NCBI GenBank assembly: GCA_001298575.1
Contig: LJCV01000231.1
Span: forward strand, 1-64,000
From: Actinobacteria bacterium OK074
GTDB taxonomy: Bacteria > Actinomycetota > Actinomycetes > Streptomycetales > Streptomycetaceae
DNA length: 64,000 nucleotides
Direction: 5' to 3'
The translations under genes were made by a program, and so were the position numbers. Below the pieces are notes generated by a model, which saw only the letters and a program-made list of their open reading frames with translations, made no database searches and was not told the origin of the DNA. This document shows, in pieces, positions 6,504 to 18,881 of the stretch. The number at the start of each line of letters is the position of its first letter. The stretch's first letter is position 1.

Positions 6504-8327
6504 ATGCAGCCGTCGTATCCGTCGTATTCGCAGAGACCCAAGCCGCGCGATCGGCGTGCCCGACGCATGCTCGGGGCCGCGGCCGGGCTTGTCACCGTCG
6601 GGGCGCTGGTCGCGGCGATGCCGGCCGGGGCCAGTGCCAGCGGTTCGCGGCACGGCAAACTGCCCAGCCGTTACCAGGACGTCCAACTCCTCTCGTTCAA
6701 CGACCTGCACGGGAACCTTGAGCCGCCCGCCGGGTCCTCCGGGCGGGTCACCGAGGCGCATGCGGACGGGACGACCGCGACCGTCGACGCCGGTGGGGTC
6801 GAGTACCTCGCCACCCATCTGCGCAACGCCCGCAAGGGCAACGGGTATTCGGTCACCGCCGCCGCCGGGGACATGGTCGGCGCCTCCCCGCTCGTCTCCG
6901 GGCTGTTCCACGACGAGCCGACCATCGAGGCCCTCAACAAGCTTGATCTGGACGTCACTTCCGTCGGGAACCATGAATTCGACGAAGGCGCCAAGGAGTT
7001 GGGGCGTCTTCAGAACGGCGGGTGCCACCCCGTCGACGGGTGCTACGACGACGGCGAGACCTTCTCCGGCGCCGACTTCCCCTACCTCGCCGCCAACGTC
7101 ACCGACGAGAAGACCAACAAGCCGATCCTCAAGCCCTATTGGGTGTGGAAGAAGAAGGACGTCAAGATCGGTTTCATCGGCGTGACCCTCGAAGGCACGC
7201 CCGGGATCGTCTCCGCCGACGGCATCAAGGGGCTGGCCTTCGGCGACGAGGTCGAGACCATCAACAAGTACGCCAAAGTCCTTCAGCGGCAAGGGGTTCA
7301 GTCGATCGTCGCGCTCGTGCATGAAGGGGGTGCGCCTGCTTCTTCCGCTTACAACTACGACTGCGACAGCCCGGGCGCCGGTGACGGGATCTCCGGGCCC
7401 ATCGTCGACATCGCCAAGAACGTCACGCCCGCCGTGGACGCCCTCGTCACCGGGCACACCCACCAGGCTTACGTCTGCACCGTCGACGACCCGGCCGGCC
7501 AGCCCCGCATGGTCACCTCCGCCGCCTCGTTCGGGCGGCTCTACACCGACACCACGCTGACCTACGACCGTCGTACCGGCGACATCGCGCGGACGGCCGT
7601 GACCTCGGCCAACCACGTCGTCACCCGGACCGTGCCCAAGGCCGCCGACATGACCGCGCTCATCGGCAAGTGGGGCGCGCTGGCCGCGCCCGTCGCCTCG
7701 CGGCCCATCGGGTACATCGCGGGGGAGATCGGCAACACGGGGACCGAGTCGCCGCTCGGCGACCTCGTCGCCGACGCGCAGCTCGCCTACGCCAAGTCCC
7801 TTGATCCGGAAGCCGACTTGGCCGTCATGAACCCCGGCGGGATACGGGCTCCCCTCGCCTATGCCTCCTCCGGCGGAGGAGAAGGGGACGGCGTCGTCAC
7901 CTACGGCGAGGCGTACACCGTGCAGCCGTTCGCCAACACCGTCAACCTCGTCGACCTCACCGGGGCGCAGCTCATCACCGCGCTCCAGCAGCAGGTCAGC
8001 GGGGTCAACGAGGCCGCGCCGAAGGTTCTTCAGGTCAGTGACGGGCTTACCTACACCCTCGATCTGACGAAGACGGGGGCCGCTCGGGTGGTCGTCGGCT
8101 CCGTCGCGCTCAACGGCACTCCCCTTGATCCCGCCGCTACCTACCGCGTCGCCATGAACTCCTTCCTCGCCGGGGGCGGGGACGGGTTCGCCGAACTCGG
8201 CAAGGGGGCGAACGTGTTGGTCGGGGGCGACGACCTCGCCGCGTTCGAGCAGTACCTGACGGACCGGTCGTCCGCCGCCGCGCCCTATCCGGTGCCCGCG
8301 GCCGACCGGATCACCGTCCTTCAGTAA
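6504..8327 (+). CDS. secreted bifunctional metallophosphatase/5'-nucleotidase
   Basis: A 607-residue protein from the ATG at 6504 (AGGGGG site just upstream; an earlier in-frame ATG at 6465 lacks one). A signal peptide follows RRARR and ends near ASAS. The N-terminal calcineurin-like domain has the metal motifs FNDLHGN, AAGDMVG, GNHEFDEG, ALVHEGG and TGHTHQAY. The C-terminal 5'-nucleotidase domain has NPGGIRAPL and the substrate loop FLAGGGDGF. It should dephosphorylate extracellular nucleotides for phosphate and nucleoside salvage. No clear PHO box was seen upstream. Confidence 0.93.
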   Translation: MQPSYPSYSQRPKPRDRRARRMLGAAAGLVTVGALVAAMPAGASASGSRHGKLPSRYQDVQLLSFNDLHGNLEPPAGSSGRVTEAHADGTTATVDAGGVEYLATHLRNARKGNGYSVTAAAGDMVGASPLVSGLFHDEPTIEALNKLDLDVTSVGNHEFDEGAKELGRLQNGGCHPVDGCYDDGETFSGADFPYLAANVTDEKTNKPILKPYWVWKKKDVKIGFIGVTLEGTPGIVSADGIKGLAFGDEVETINKYAKVLQRQGVQSIVALVHEGGAPASSAYNYDCDSPGAGDGISGPIVDIAKNVTPAVDALVTGHTHQAYVCTVDDPAGQPRMVTSAASFGRLYTDTTLTYDRRTGDIARTAVTSANHVVTRTVPKAADMTALIGKWGALAAPVASRPIGYIAGEIGNTGTESPLGDLVADAQLAYAKSLDPEADLAVMNPGGIRAPLAYASSGGGEGDGVVTYGEAYTVQPFANTVNLVDLTGAQLITALQQQVSGVNEAAPKVLQVSDGLTYTLDLTKTGAARVVVGSVALNGTPLDPAATYRVAMNSFLAGGGDGFAELGKGANVLVGGDDLAAFEQYLTDRSSAAAPYPVPAADRITVLQ

Positions 8328-8400
8328 CAGCAGTCGCGGTTCTGGTTGTTGACGCGTCGGCGCCTGTCGACGGGCACACCGGGTGGGGGGCGGGATGCTC

Positions 8401-8434
8401 CTATGGATGTCACTCCTCTATGGATGTCACTCCT
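8401..8434 (-). repeat. perfect 17-bp tandem duplication at the MMPL stop codon
   Basis: ctatggatgtcactcct occurs twice head to tail. The second copy contains the stop and last codon of the MMPL gene (stop at 8427-8429). It looks like a slippage duplication across the gene end. Confidence 0.7.
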
Positions 8435-10589
8435 CCCGCAGCCCCACCCGGTCGTGCAGCCGCCGCAGCGGGCGGGGGGCCCACCAGTTGGCGCGGCCCG
8501 CCAGGCGCATGAAGGACGGGACGAGGACGGCGCGGACGAGGGTCGCGTCCAGGACGACCGCGAGGGCGAGGCCGACTCCGAGGAGTTTCAGGAGGGTCAC
8601 TCCGGAGAGGGCGAAGACGAAGAGGACGACGGCGACGAGGAGCGCGGCGGCCGTGATGATCCGGCCGGTGTGCTGGAGACCGTACGCCACCGACTCCGTG
8701 TTGTCGCCGGTGAGCAGGTGGCGTTCGCGGATGCGGGAGAGGAGGAACACCTCGTAGTCCATGGAGAGGCCGAAGGCCACGCAGAAGGTCAGGATCGGGA
8801 TGGTCGCGTCCAGGGTGCCGGTGTGCAGGGGGTCGCCGACGAGGAACGACAGGTGGCCTTCCTGGAAGACGAACACCATCGCCCCGAACGTGGCGCTGAG
8901 ACTGAGGGTGTTGAGCGCCAGCGCCTTCACCGGCATCAGGACGCTCCCGGTGAACAGGAACAGCAGGATCAGGGAGGAGCCGACCACGATGGCTATGGCC
9001 AGCGGGGTCGCCCGAGCGATGGCCGCCGTGCTGTCCGCGACCTCCGCGGCCTCTCCGCCCACCGACACCCGCGCGGCGTCCGGCGGTGGCACGTTCCGCA
9101 GCCGGGAGACGAGACGGGTCCCGGCCGAGGAGTCCTGCTCCACGTCCGAGACCACGGAGAGCAGCGCGCTGTCGCCGTTGACGAGCGCGGTGGCGGCCGG
9201 AGGCGGTCCCTGGACGCGGCGGCCCGCCGCGTAGGTGCCGCTCGCCGCTGTCACCCGGCGGACGTCGGGCACCTTCGACAGGGCCCGGGCGTAGGGCTCC
9301 AGGCTCTGGGGCCGGCCCTCCACCACGACCTGGACGGTGCGCAGCACGCCGTCGTCGAACCGTTCGCGCAGGAGCTGGGTGGCGCGGTGTGCCTGGGAGT
9401 CGGCGGGCAGTGAGCGGTCGTCGAACAGGCCGGGCGAGACCCGGGTGAAGGGGGACGCCAGGACGGCCAGGACCAGCACCACGCCGCCGCCGTAGAGCAC
9501 CGGGCGGCGCATCACGGCCAGGGCGAACCGGTACCACCGGCCGCTTTCGGGTCTGCGCAGGCGGGCGAAGACGTCGTAGCGGTCGACCTTGTGGCCCAGG
9601 ACGGCGAGCAGCGCGGGCAGGACGAGGACCGCCCCGGCGGCGGCGGAGAGGACCACCGCGATGCCGCCGTAGGCGAAGGAGCGCAGGAAGAACTGGGGAA
9701 AGACCAGGAGCGCGACCAGGGAGACGGCGACCGTCAGGCCGGAGAAGGCGACCGTCCGCCCGGCTCTGCGGACGGTCGGCACGAGCGCCTCCCGCACCGT
9801 GGCGCCGCCGCGCAGCTCTTCCCGGAACCGGGCGAGGATGAAGAGGCTGTAGTCGATGCCCAGGCCGAGGCCGAGCGCGGTGGTGGAGTTCATCGAGTAC
9901 ACCGAGATCGGCACCGCACCCGCCAGGGCGTTCAGCACGGCCCGGCTCATCAGCACCGACAGCAGTCCGACGACCAGCGGCAGCGCGGCGGCGACCGCGC
10001 CGCCGAAGACCAGCAGGAGCAGGACGAGGGTGATCGGCATGGCGATCACCTCGGCGAGCAGCAGGTCGTGTGCGGTGCGGTCGCCGATCTCCACCTGGAC
10101 CTGCGCGGGTCCCGCGGCTCTGACCGTCAGCTGCGGTGCCTGCCGTCGAAGGTCCGGGACCAGCCGTTTCGCGGTCCTGGCGCGGTCGTCCTCGTCGCCG
10201 TTCAGGGAGATCGACACGAGCGCGAGGGTGCCGTCGCGTGAGCGCAGCGACGCCGGGCGGCCCGCCGTCCAGTACGAGGTGGCCGCCCGTACGCCCGGGG
10301 CCTGTTCGGCGTGCCGGGTCAGGGCGGTGCCCAGGGACGCCGACCGGGCCGAGTCGACGGGGCCCGTGCCGCTCAGCAGGAGCAGCAGGTCGCCGTCCGC
10401 GGTGGGGAACCGTTCGGACACGAGGCGGGCGGCGCGGGTGGACTGCGCGTGGGGGTCGGAGAAGCCGCCGTGCATCAGGCGGTGTTCCAGGCCCAGGCCG
10501 CCGAGCGCGGCGAGGACGACGACGCAGGCGCTCGCCCACAGCACGGCGACGCGCCGCCGGTACAGTGCCGCGCCGAAGCGGTCGGGCAT
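8427..10589 (-). CDS. MMPL/RND-family membrane transporter
   Basis: A 720-residue protein starting MPDRFGAALYRRRVAVLW. It has the duplicated MMPL layout: one N-terminal helix, a large extracytoplasmic loop with LVSERFPTADGD, a five-helix bundle with GLGLGIDYSLFILARFREE, then a second loop and second bundle with AFGLSMDYEVFLLSRIRERH. The charged Asp-Tyr pairs in the two bundles are the usual proton-relay signature. MMPL proteins export lipids and polyketide-lipids in actinobacteria. At the edge of the PKS island it is a good candidate exporter of the polyketide product (inference). Confidence 0.9.
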   Translation of the reverse strand: MPDRFGAALYRRRVAVLWASACVVVLAALGGLGLEHRLMHGGFSDPHAQSTRAARLVSERFPTADGDLLLLLSGTGPVDSARSASLGTALTRHAEQAPGVRAATSYWTAGRPASLRSRDGTLALVSISLNGDEDDRARTAKRLVPDLRRQAPQLTVRAAGPAQVQVEIGDRTAHDLLLAEVIAMPITLVLLLLVFGGAVAAALPLVVGLLSVLMSRAVLNALAGAVPISVYSMNSTTALGLGLGIDYSLFILARFREELRGGATVREALVPTVRRAGRTVAFSGLTVAVSLVALLVFPQFFLRSFAYGGIAVVLSAAAGAVLVLPALLAVLGHKVDRYDVFARLRRPESGRWYRFALAVMRRPVLYGGGVVLVLAVLASPFTRVSPGLFDDRSLPADSQAHRATQLLRERFDDGVLRTVQVVVEGRPQSLEPYARALSKVPDVRRVTAASGTYAAGRRVQGPPPAATALVNGDSALLSVVSDVEQDSSAGTRLVSRLRNVPPPDAARVSVGGEAAEVADSTAAIARATPLAIAIVVGSSLILLFLFTGSVLMPVKALALNTLSLSATFGAMVFVFQEGHLSFLVGDPLHTGTLDATIPILTFCVAFGLSMDYEVFLLSRIRERHLLTGDNTESVAYGLQHTGRIITAAALLVAVVLFVFALSGVTLLKLLGVGLALAVVLDATLVRAVLVPSFMRLAGRANWWAPRPLRRLHDRVGLREE

Positions 10590-10687
10590 GACGGGACCTT
10601 TCGGCAGAGTCGTCGTGCGCCTTCCCATGGTGATGGTTCGCACGCCCTGACGGAACCTCAACTCTGGGGTTTTCCAAGGCAGTTCGG

Positions 10688-10716
10688 TTGACACGGTGGC
10701 GGGCGGGAAGTGGTGT
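10688..10716 (+). promoter_or_regulatory. candidate promoter for the thioesterase gene
   Basis: TTGACA at 10688, 17 nt, then TGGTGT ending close to the ATG at 10721. The -35 is consensus, the -10 weak. The short distance would give an almost leaderless transcript. The region also has to serve the divergent MMPL gene. Confidence 0.3.
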
Positions 10717-10720
10717 CAGC

Positions 10721-11581
10721 ATGGACCGGGACCGTACGCTGCTGGAGCTGCTCGACCTCGATCCGCTGCCCGAGGAGGGCGACGGGGAGCGGTTCCGCGG
10801 CCGTCCGCCGCTGGAGCCGTCGGCCCCGGTGTACGGCGGGCATCTGGCCGCGCAGGCGCTGGCCGCCGCCGGGCGTACGGTGCCGGCCGGGCTGGACGCG
10901 CACTCGGTGCACTGCTTCTTCCTCCAGGCCGCGCTGCCGGGGACGCCGTTCGTGTACCGGGTCGAGCGGGTGCGGGACAGCGTGTCCTTCACGACCCGGC
11001 GGGTGTGCGCCCTCCAGCACGGTCAGGTGGTGTTCTCCCTGACCGCTTCCTTCCACCGCCCCGAGCCGGGGCTCGGCCATCAGGACCCGATGCCGTCCGT
11101 GCCGGATCCGGAGGCGCTGCCGACGTACGAGGAGCGGCTGAGCGAGGCGTTCGGCGCGGTGATGCAGCCGCTCGGCAAGCCGTACGAGCTGCGCTTCGCG
11201 GGGCCGTTGAGCTTCGACGTGGAGAAGGACCCGTCGCTGGTGTCCTCCCGGACCGAGGTGTGGGTACGGACCGAGGCCCGGCCGCCCGAGGACGCCCGCC
11301 TGCTCCACGCCTGCCTGCTGGTGTATGTCTGCGACGTCACCATGCTGGACACCGTCCTGGTCCGGCACGGGGTGTCGTGGCTGCACGCCAGCGGCTGGAG
11401 CGTCGACTACACGGTGTGGATCCACGGCACCTTCCGTGCGGACGACTGGCTGCTGTGCGCCCTTGAGACACCGGTGGCCTCCGGCGGACGGGGCCTGGTC
11501 CTGGGCCGGGTCTTCACCCGCGGGGGAACGCTGGTGGCGACCCTGGCCCAGGAGGGACTGATCCGGGTACGGAAGTCCTAG
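10721..11581 (+). CDS. TesB-like acyl-CoA thioesterase II family protein
   Basis: A 286-residue double-hotdog protein starting MDRDRTLLELLDLD. The first hotdog has VYGGHLAAQALAAA and SVHCFFLQAA, the second DYTVWIHGTFRADDWLL and RGLVLGRVFTRGG, both typical of TesB, which hydrolyses acyl-CoA thioesters in the cytosol. In this place, between an MMPL exporter and a PKS lacking a thioesterase domain, it could release or edit the acyl chain (inference). It converges with the ketoreductase gene with a 16-bp gap. Confidence 0.88.
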   Translation: MDRDRTLLELLDLDPLPEEGDGERFRGRPPLEPSAPVYGGHLAAQALAAAGRTVPAGLDAHSVHCFFLQAALPGTPFVYRVERVRDSVSFTTRRVCALQHGQVVFSLTASFHRPEPGLGHQDPMPSVPDPEALPTYEERLSEAFGAVMQPLGKPYELRFAGPLSFDVEKDPSLVSSRTEVWVRTEARPPEDARLLHACLLVYVCDVTMLDTVLVRHGVSWLHASGWSVDYTVWIHGTFRADDWLLCALETPVASGGRGLVLGRVFTRGGTLVATLAQEGLIRVRKS

Positions 11582-11597
11582 AGCACATACGAAAGCC

Positions 11598-12359
11598 CTA
11601 GACCACCAAACCGCCCGAGATCTCGATGGCCTGTCCCGTGATGTAGCGCGCCCGGTCGGAGGCGAGGAAGCAGACCAGGTGGGCCACGTCCTCGGGGGTG
11701 CCGAAGGCGTGCGAGGGGATCAGGGACTTGAGGAGTTCGGCCTTGTCGTCGGGGATCGCCGCCGTCATGTCCGTCTCGATCAGGCCGGGGGCGACGGCGT
11801 TGACGGTGACGCCCCGGGCCCCGACCTCCTTGGCCAGGGCCTTGGTGAAGCCGATGATCCCGGCCTTGGCCGCCGAGTAGGCGGTCTGGCCGGGAATGCC
11901 GTGCAGCCCGGACGACGAGGCGATGTTGACGATGGCGCCGCCGCGCTGTTTCACCAGGGGCATCAGCAGGGGCCTGGTCACGGTGTACATGCTGTCCAGG
12001 TTGGTGCCGATGACGTCGTGCCACTGCTGCGGGTTCATCCGGGCGAACAGCGTGTCCCGGGTGACGCCCGCGTTGTTGACCAGGACGTCGAACCGGTCCA
12101 GTGCGGCCAGGGCCGACGCGGCGAAGTGTTCGGCCTCCGCCGCGTCGGCGACCTGGCTGTACAGCGGGACGCAGGTCCGGCCGGGGTGGGCGGCGCGCAG
12201 TTCGTCGGCGAGGGCGTGGGCGCGTTTCTCGTCGCTGTGGTAGCCGAAGACGACGTCCGCGCCCTGGGCCAGCGCCAGCCGTACGACCGCGGCGCCGATG
12301 CCCCGCGAGCCGCCGGTGACGACGCAGCCGCGCCCCGCCAGGGGCAGGTCAGCCCCCAC
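11598..12359 (-). CDS. FabG-like 3-oxoacyl reductase, probable trans-acting PKS ketoreductase
   Basis: A 253-residue short-chain dehydrogenase. NADPH-binding TGGSRGIGAA is at 15-24, NNAG at 95-98, and catalytic Ser148, Tyr161 and Lys165 are in place. It fits the 3-oxoacyl-ACP reductase subfamily (VNAVAPGLIETDM, FLASDRARYITGQ). The adjacent PKS has no ketoreductase domain, so this enzyme most likely supplies it in trans. Its start lies 11 nt inside the radical SAM gene end, showing one transcript PKS - radical SAM - reductase. In the jawsamycin pathway a free-standing reductase plays this part. Confidence 0.92.
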   Translation of the reverse strand: MGADLPLAGRGCVVTGGSRGIGAAVVRLALAQGADVVFGYHSDEKRAHALADELRAAHPGRTCVPLYSQVADAAEAEHFAASALAALDRFDVLVNNAGVTRDTLFARMNPQQWHDVIGTNLDSMYTVTRPLLMPLVKQRGGAIVNIASSSGLHGIPGQTAYSAAKAGIIGFTKALAKEVGARGVTVNAVAPGLIETDMTAAIPDDKAELLKSLIPSHAFGTPEDVAHLVCFLASDRARYITGQAIEISGGLVV

Positions 12360-13797
12360 TGACGACCCCGGGCGTCGGCAGCGGCACGGCCTGGCGTGCC
12401 TCGCGTGTCTCCTTCTTGCGCCGCGCGGTCTCCTCGCGCAGTTCGCGGTAGCGGTCCTCGGCGAGCAGGGCGGAGAACATGGGGGCGTAGAACGCGCCGT
12501 CGCCGACGAGCTGGATGCGCTCCGGGGTGATCTCCGCGTAGCCCCGCTGGGCCAGCACGTCCCAGACGGTGGCGAACTTCTCGTAGACGTCGAGGCCGAA
12601 GGCGGCGCGGTACTGGGTGAGGTCCACCTGGGTGCTGATGAGGCTGCGGAACAGCAGCATCATCAGCCAGTCGTCCGGGGAGTGCCTGAAGCCCCGCTCG
12701 ACCGGGAAGCGGCCCTCGTCGACGGCCGCCTTGTAGTGGGCGAGGCTGCGCTGGTTGATGAACGACCAGGAACGGCCCGCCGGGAGCGCCGGGTTGCCGA
12801 AGAAGGTGATCGCCGCGTAGCCGAGCCCGAGGGTGTCCATGTGCTCGAAGCGCGGGACGTAGCCCTCGCGGAAGTCCCGGGCCACGGGGTCGCCGGGGCG
12901 GCGGAAGTTGTACGTCGACAGCTGCTCGTAGCCCTGGTCGAGCAGGAAGTCGCGGCCCGCCCGGTACATCTCCAGGTTGACCAGGGTGCTGGGCAGTTCG
13001 TGGAAGCGGTTGAGCGCGAAGTCGGTCGGTCCGCCGACGTTCAGCTCGTAGTGGGTGATGTCGTACACGTCCCAGGAGACCAGGGTCGCCAGGTCCTCCA
13101 GCATGCTGTCGACGGTCTGCTGGGGCCAGCCGAAGATGATGTCGACGTTGGCGGACAGGCCGAGTTCGCGCGCCCACTGGAGGCTCTGGACGACGTGGTC
13201 GGTGGTCTGCCTGCGTCCGCTGAGGCTGTTGAGGTGCTCGTTGACCTGCTGGACGCCCATGCTGATCCGGTTCATCCCGGAGTCGCGGATGGCTTCCATC
13301 TTCTGCCGGGTGAACAGCTGGGGGATGCCCTCCAGGGTGAGGTCCGCGCTCGCCTCGATCTCCGGGAAGAGCCGGCGGACCATGTCCATCAGCCGGTGGT
13401 AGACGGGGGCTTTGTAGAGGTTCGAGGTGCCCCCGCCGAAGTAGGCTCCGGCGAGGACGGCGCCCTCCATCTGCTCGCGGTACATCTCGGCTTCGCGTTC
13501 GACGTAGCCGTAGTAGTTCTCCAGCGCGGCGTTGCCCTGGAACTCCTCGACGGGGAACAGGCAGTAGCCGCACTTGCCGGGGTCGGTCTTGATGCAGTAC
13601 GGGACGCCGACGTACAGGAAGACCGGGGAGCGGCCGAGCTTCTCGTTCAGGAAGCGGCGGTCCTCGCCGATCTCGTCGAGCGGGACGGACAGTTCGTTCC
13701 AGTACCGCGGTGACGGAAAGCCGTGCTGGATCTTGTTGACCTGGCGCTCGGCTAAGTGGCTGTCCAGGTAGTCGTTGACGTAGTCGGTGCTCAGCAT
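12349..13797 (-). CDS. HemN-like radical SAM protein
   Basis: A 482-residue protein from ATG 13797 (GTG 13809 is possible). The cluster motif near the N-terminus is VPYC-IKTDPGK-CGYC: Cys68, Cys76, Cys79, with seven residues between the first two instead of the usual three. GGGTSNLY at 121-128 and the SMGVQQVNE and DIIFGWPQQT blocks follow the HemN/coproporphyrinogen dehydrogenase-like family. HemN-like enzymes cyclopropanate acyl chains in jawsamycin and CC-1065 type pathways. Placed between an iterative PKS and a ketoreductase, it is a candidate chain cyclopropanase (inference). It could also be a methylase or a cryptic heme enzyme. Confidence 0.88.
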   Translation of the reverse strand: MLSTDYVNDYLDSHLAERQVNKIQHGFPSPRYWNELSVPLDEIGEDRRFLNEKLGRSPVFLYVGVPYCIKTDPGKCGYCLFPVEEFQGNAALENYYGYVEREAEMYREQMEGAVLAGAYFGGGTSNLYKAPVYHRLMDMVRRLFPEIEASADLTLEGIPQLFTRQKMEAIRDSGMNRISMGVQQVNEHLNSLSGRRQTTDHVVQSLQWARELGLSANVDIIFGWPQQTVDSMLEDLATLVSWDVYDITHYELNVGGPTDFALNRFHELPSTLVNLEMYRAGRDFLLDQGYEQLSTYNFRRPGDPVARDFREGYVPRFEHMDTLGLGYAAITFFGNPALPAGRSWSFINQRSLAHYKAAVDEGRFPVERGFRHSPDDWLMMLLFRSLISTQVDLTQYRAAFGLDVYEKFATVWDVLAQRGYAEITPERIQLVGDGAFYAPMFSALLAEDRYRELREETARRKKETREARQAVPLPTPGVVSGG

Positions 13798-13858
13798 GGT
13801 TGTCGGCACTTCCCCTCTGGAATCTGCCGGGTGTGGTGGTGGTGGGGGGGGAGGAGGT

Positions 13859-17725
<3,867 letters not shown>

Positions 17726-17841
17726 GCCGATTCTCCTTCGGCGGATGAGGGCGCTGCCGTGCGGCGCGGCCCGACACAGGGTCACGGTCCGGGACAGCCG
17801 CCACGGTGGTGGAGCGTCACAGGAATTTTCAGTGCCGGAGA

Positions 17842-17856
17842 TAAGAGCCTTATGGT
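17842..17856 (+). repeat. direct repeat, copy 1 (PKS side)
   Basis: taagagccttatggt, 117 bp upstream of the PKS start. It matches 14 of 15 bases with the copy at 18219-18233 in the same orientation. One copy near each divergent operon suggests a shared regulator site. Confidence 0.5.
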
Positions 17857-18136
17857 CACTTGCGGCTCTATGTGCGTAGGTGAAGCAAATGATCGCTTTG
17901 GTACGCCTTCGCAAGGCTAGGGGCGGGCCGTGGAAGGGCGCAAGGCGGTACAGGGGGAGCTGAACGGCGCTCTTCGGGCGCTCGGTGGGCGCGAAATTTT
18001 CCGCCGTGCGCCCCCGGGGTCCGCGGCGGGTCCGTGGCGAGTGCCGGTGGTGCCGGATCTGCTCCCGGGTGGCGGGTTCGATGTCTTCGCTGGTCGTTCG
18101 GGGTTGCCATGTGGCGGTTCCGTAAATACCCTAGGA

Positions 18137-18150
18137 ATTACCTCGGTAAT
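18137..18150. promoter_or_regulatory. palindrome ATTACC-TC-GGTAAT
   Basis: A perfect 6-2-6 inverted repeat in the A/T-rich part of the divergent region, directly after a CCTAGG palindrome at 18130-18135. A plausible operator; no matching regulator gene lies inside the island. Confidence 0.4.
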
Positions 18151-18218
18151 ATCCGGGTGAGAATAGCGCGGGCGGCAATAGGCTATGTAAGTTCTATATA
18201 AGCCGCATAAAATCTGTG

Positions 18219-18233
18219 TAAGAGCCTTGTGGT
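18219..18233 (+). repeat. direct repeat, copy 2 (microprotein side)
   Basis: taagagccttgtggt, 165 bp upstream of the first microprotein gene, with one difference from the copy at 17842-17856. Confidence 0.5.
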
Positions 18234-18397
18234 TCCGCAGGTTCCCTGAATTTTGTTTCAGGCGCGTTTAACCGAGGTCTCAGCCAAAATGGTGTTCTCG
18301 GGCTTCCGGGTGCCGTAATGTTTTCCATGTCGAAAGCGAACAGCGCGAACGACAAAGGGAATTACCCGCACGGCAGTGCATTACCGAGGAGAACGAC

Positions 18398-18514
18398 ATG
18401 GCTTTCCACAAGATCGTCCCGGTCAAGAAGAACCACGCCAAGCCGGCCCCGAAGCCCGCACCGAAGAAGGCCGCCCCCAAGAAGGCCCCGCGTCGCCCCG
18501 TCGGCAACAAGTAG
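18398..18514 (+). CDS. Lys/Pro-rich cationic microprotein 1
   Basis: 38 residues; ATG preceded by GAGGAG. It starts MAFHKIVPVKK, continues with PAPK and KKA repeats and ends RRPVGNK. Ten Lys, two Arg and no acidic residue give a net charge of about +12. It has no Cys, Ser or Thr, no signal peptide and no double-glycine leader. Two paralogs follow. Codons for the shared FHKIVPVKK block differ only at silent positions between copies, so the protein sequence is being conserved. The family is not known to me. It could be a leaderless exported peptide, an acyl acceptor or a nucleic-acid-binding protein. Confidence 0.8.
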   Translation: MAFHKIVPVKKNHAKPAPKPAPKKAAPKKAPRRPVGNK

Positions 18515-18577
18515 TCACGCGGTAACCCGCACGGCAATCGCAGTAATCACAGTAATTTCCCAGGGAGGGACTTAACC

Positions 18578-18694
18578 ATGAGCTTCCACAAGATCGTTCC
18601 GGTCAAGAAGGCCAACAAGAAGCCGCTCGCCCCGAAGCCCGCGCCGAAGAAGGCCCCCAAGAAGGCGCCGCAGCGCCCCGTCGGCCACAAGTAA
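18578..18694 (+). CDS. Lys/Pro-rich cationic microprotein 2
   Basis: 38 residues, 63 bp after copy 1, with its own GGGAGGGA ribosome site. It starts MSFHKIVPVKK and ends QRPVGHK, with eleven Lys, one Arg and no acidic residue. The middle (PLAPKPAPKKAPKK) is alternating Pro/Ala/Lys, so extended rather than helical. Its 5' flank repeats acccgcacggca from before copy 1, so the duplication unit included the leader. Cotranscription with copies 1 and 3 is likely because no hairpin intervenes. Confidence 0.8.
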   Translation: MSFHKIVPVKKANKKPLAPKPAPKKAPKKAPQRPVGHK

Positions 18695-18759
18695 GCCCGC
18701 GGCACCGGTCATCAGAAGAAGACCCACACCCTTCATCACATCCCGAGAGGAAAACTCCC

Positions 18760-18873
18760 ATGGCCTTCCACAAGATTGTCCCCGTGAAGAAGACCCGCAA
18801 GCCCGCCAAGAAGGTCGTCAAGCCGGCCCCCAAGAAGGTCGAGCGCAAGCGCCCGGTCGGCCACCAGGGCTGA
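18760..18873 (+). CDS. Lys/Pro-rich cationic microprotein 3
   Basis: 37 residues, 65 bp after copy 2, with a CGAGAGG ribosome site. It starts MAFHKIVPVKK and ends KRPVGHQG. It is the most divergent copy (KPAKKVVKPAPKK, one Glu) but keeps the net charge near +12 and both end motifs. A strong hairpin follows (18882-18922), then the ABC exporter gene. Conserved ends with a variable middle may mean that both ends are recognised by a partner. Confidence 0.8.
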   Translation: MAFHKIVPVKKTRKPAKKVVKPAPKKVERKRPVGHQG

Positions 18874-18881
18874 CGTGCCGC

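Larger units (their letters stand above)
17726..18397. promoter_or_regulatory. 672-bp divergent control region between PKS and microprotein genes
   Basis: No convincing gene lies here. GC falls sharply between about 18120 and 18300 (segments such as ctatataagccgcataaaat), unlike the rest of the window, as expected for strong promoters. It contains a 15-bp direct repeat near each flank (17842 and 18219), a palindrome at 18137, and a leader with acccgcacggca (18364-18375) that recurs before the second microprotein (18525-18536). It should drive both the PKS operon and the microprotein/ABC operon. Confidence 0.6.

Noticed and set aside
8346..9413. A Glu/Arg/Gly-rich frame opposite the MMPL gene
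   Set aside because: The composition is that of a shadow frame, and the minus strand encodes a clear transporter.
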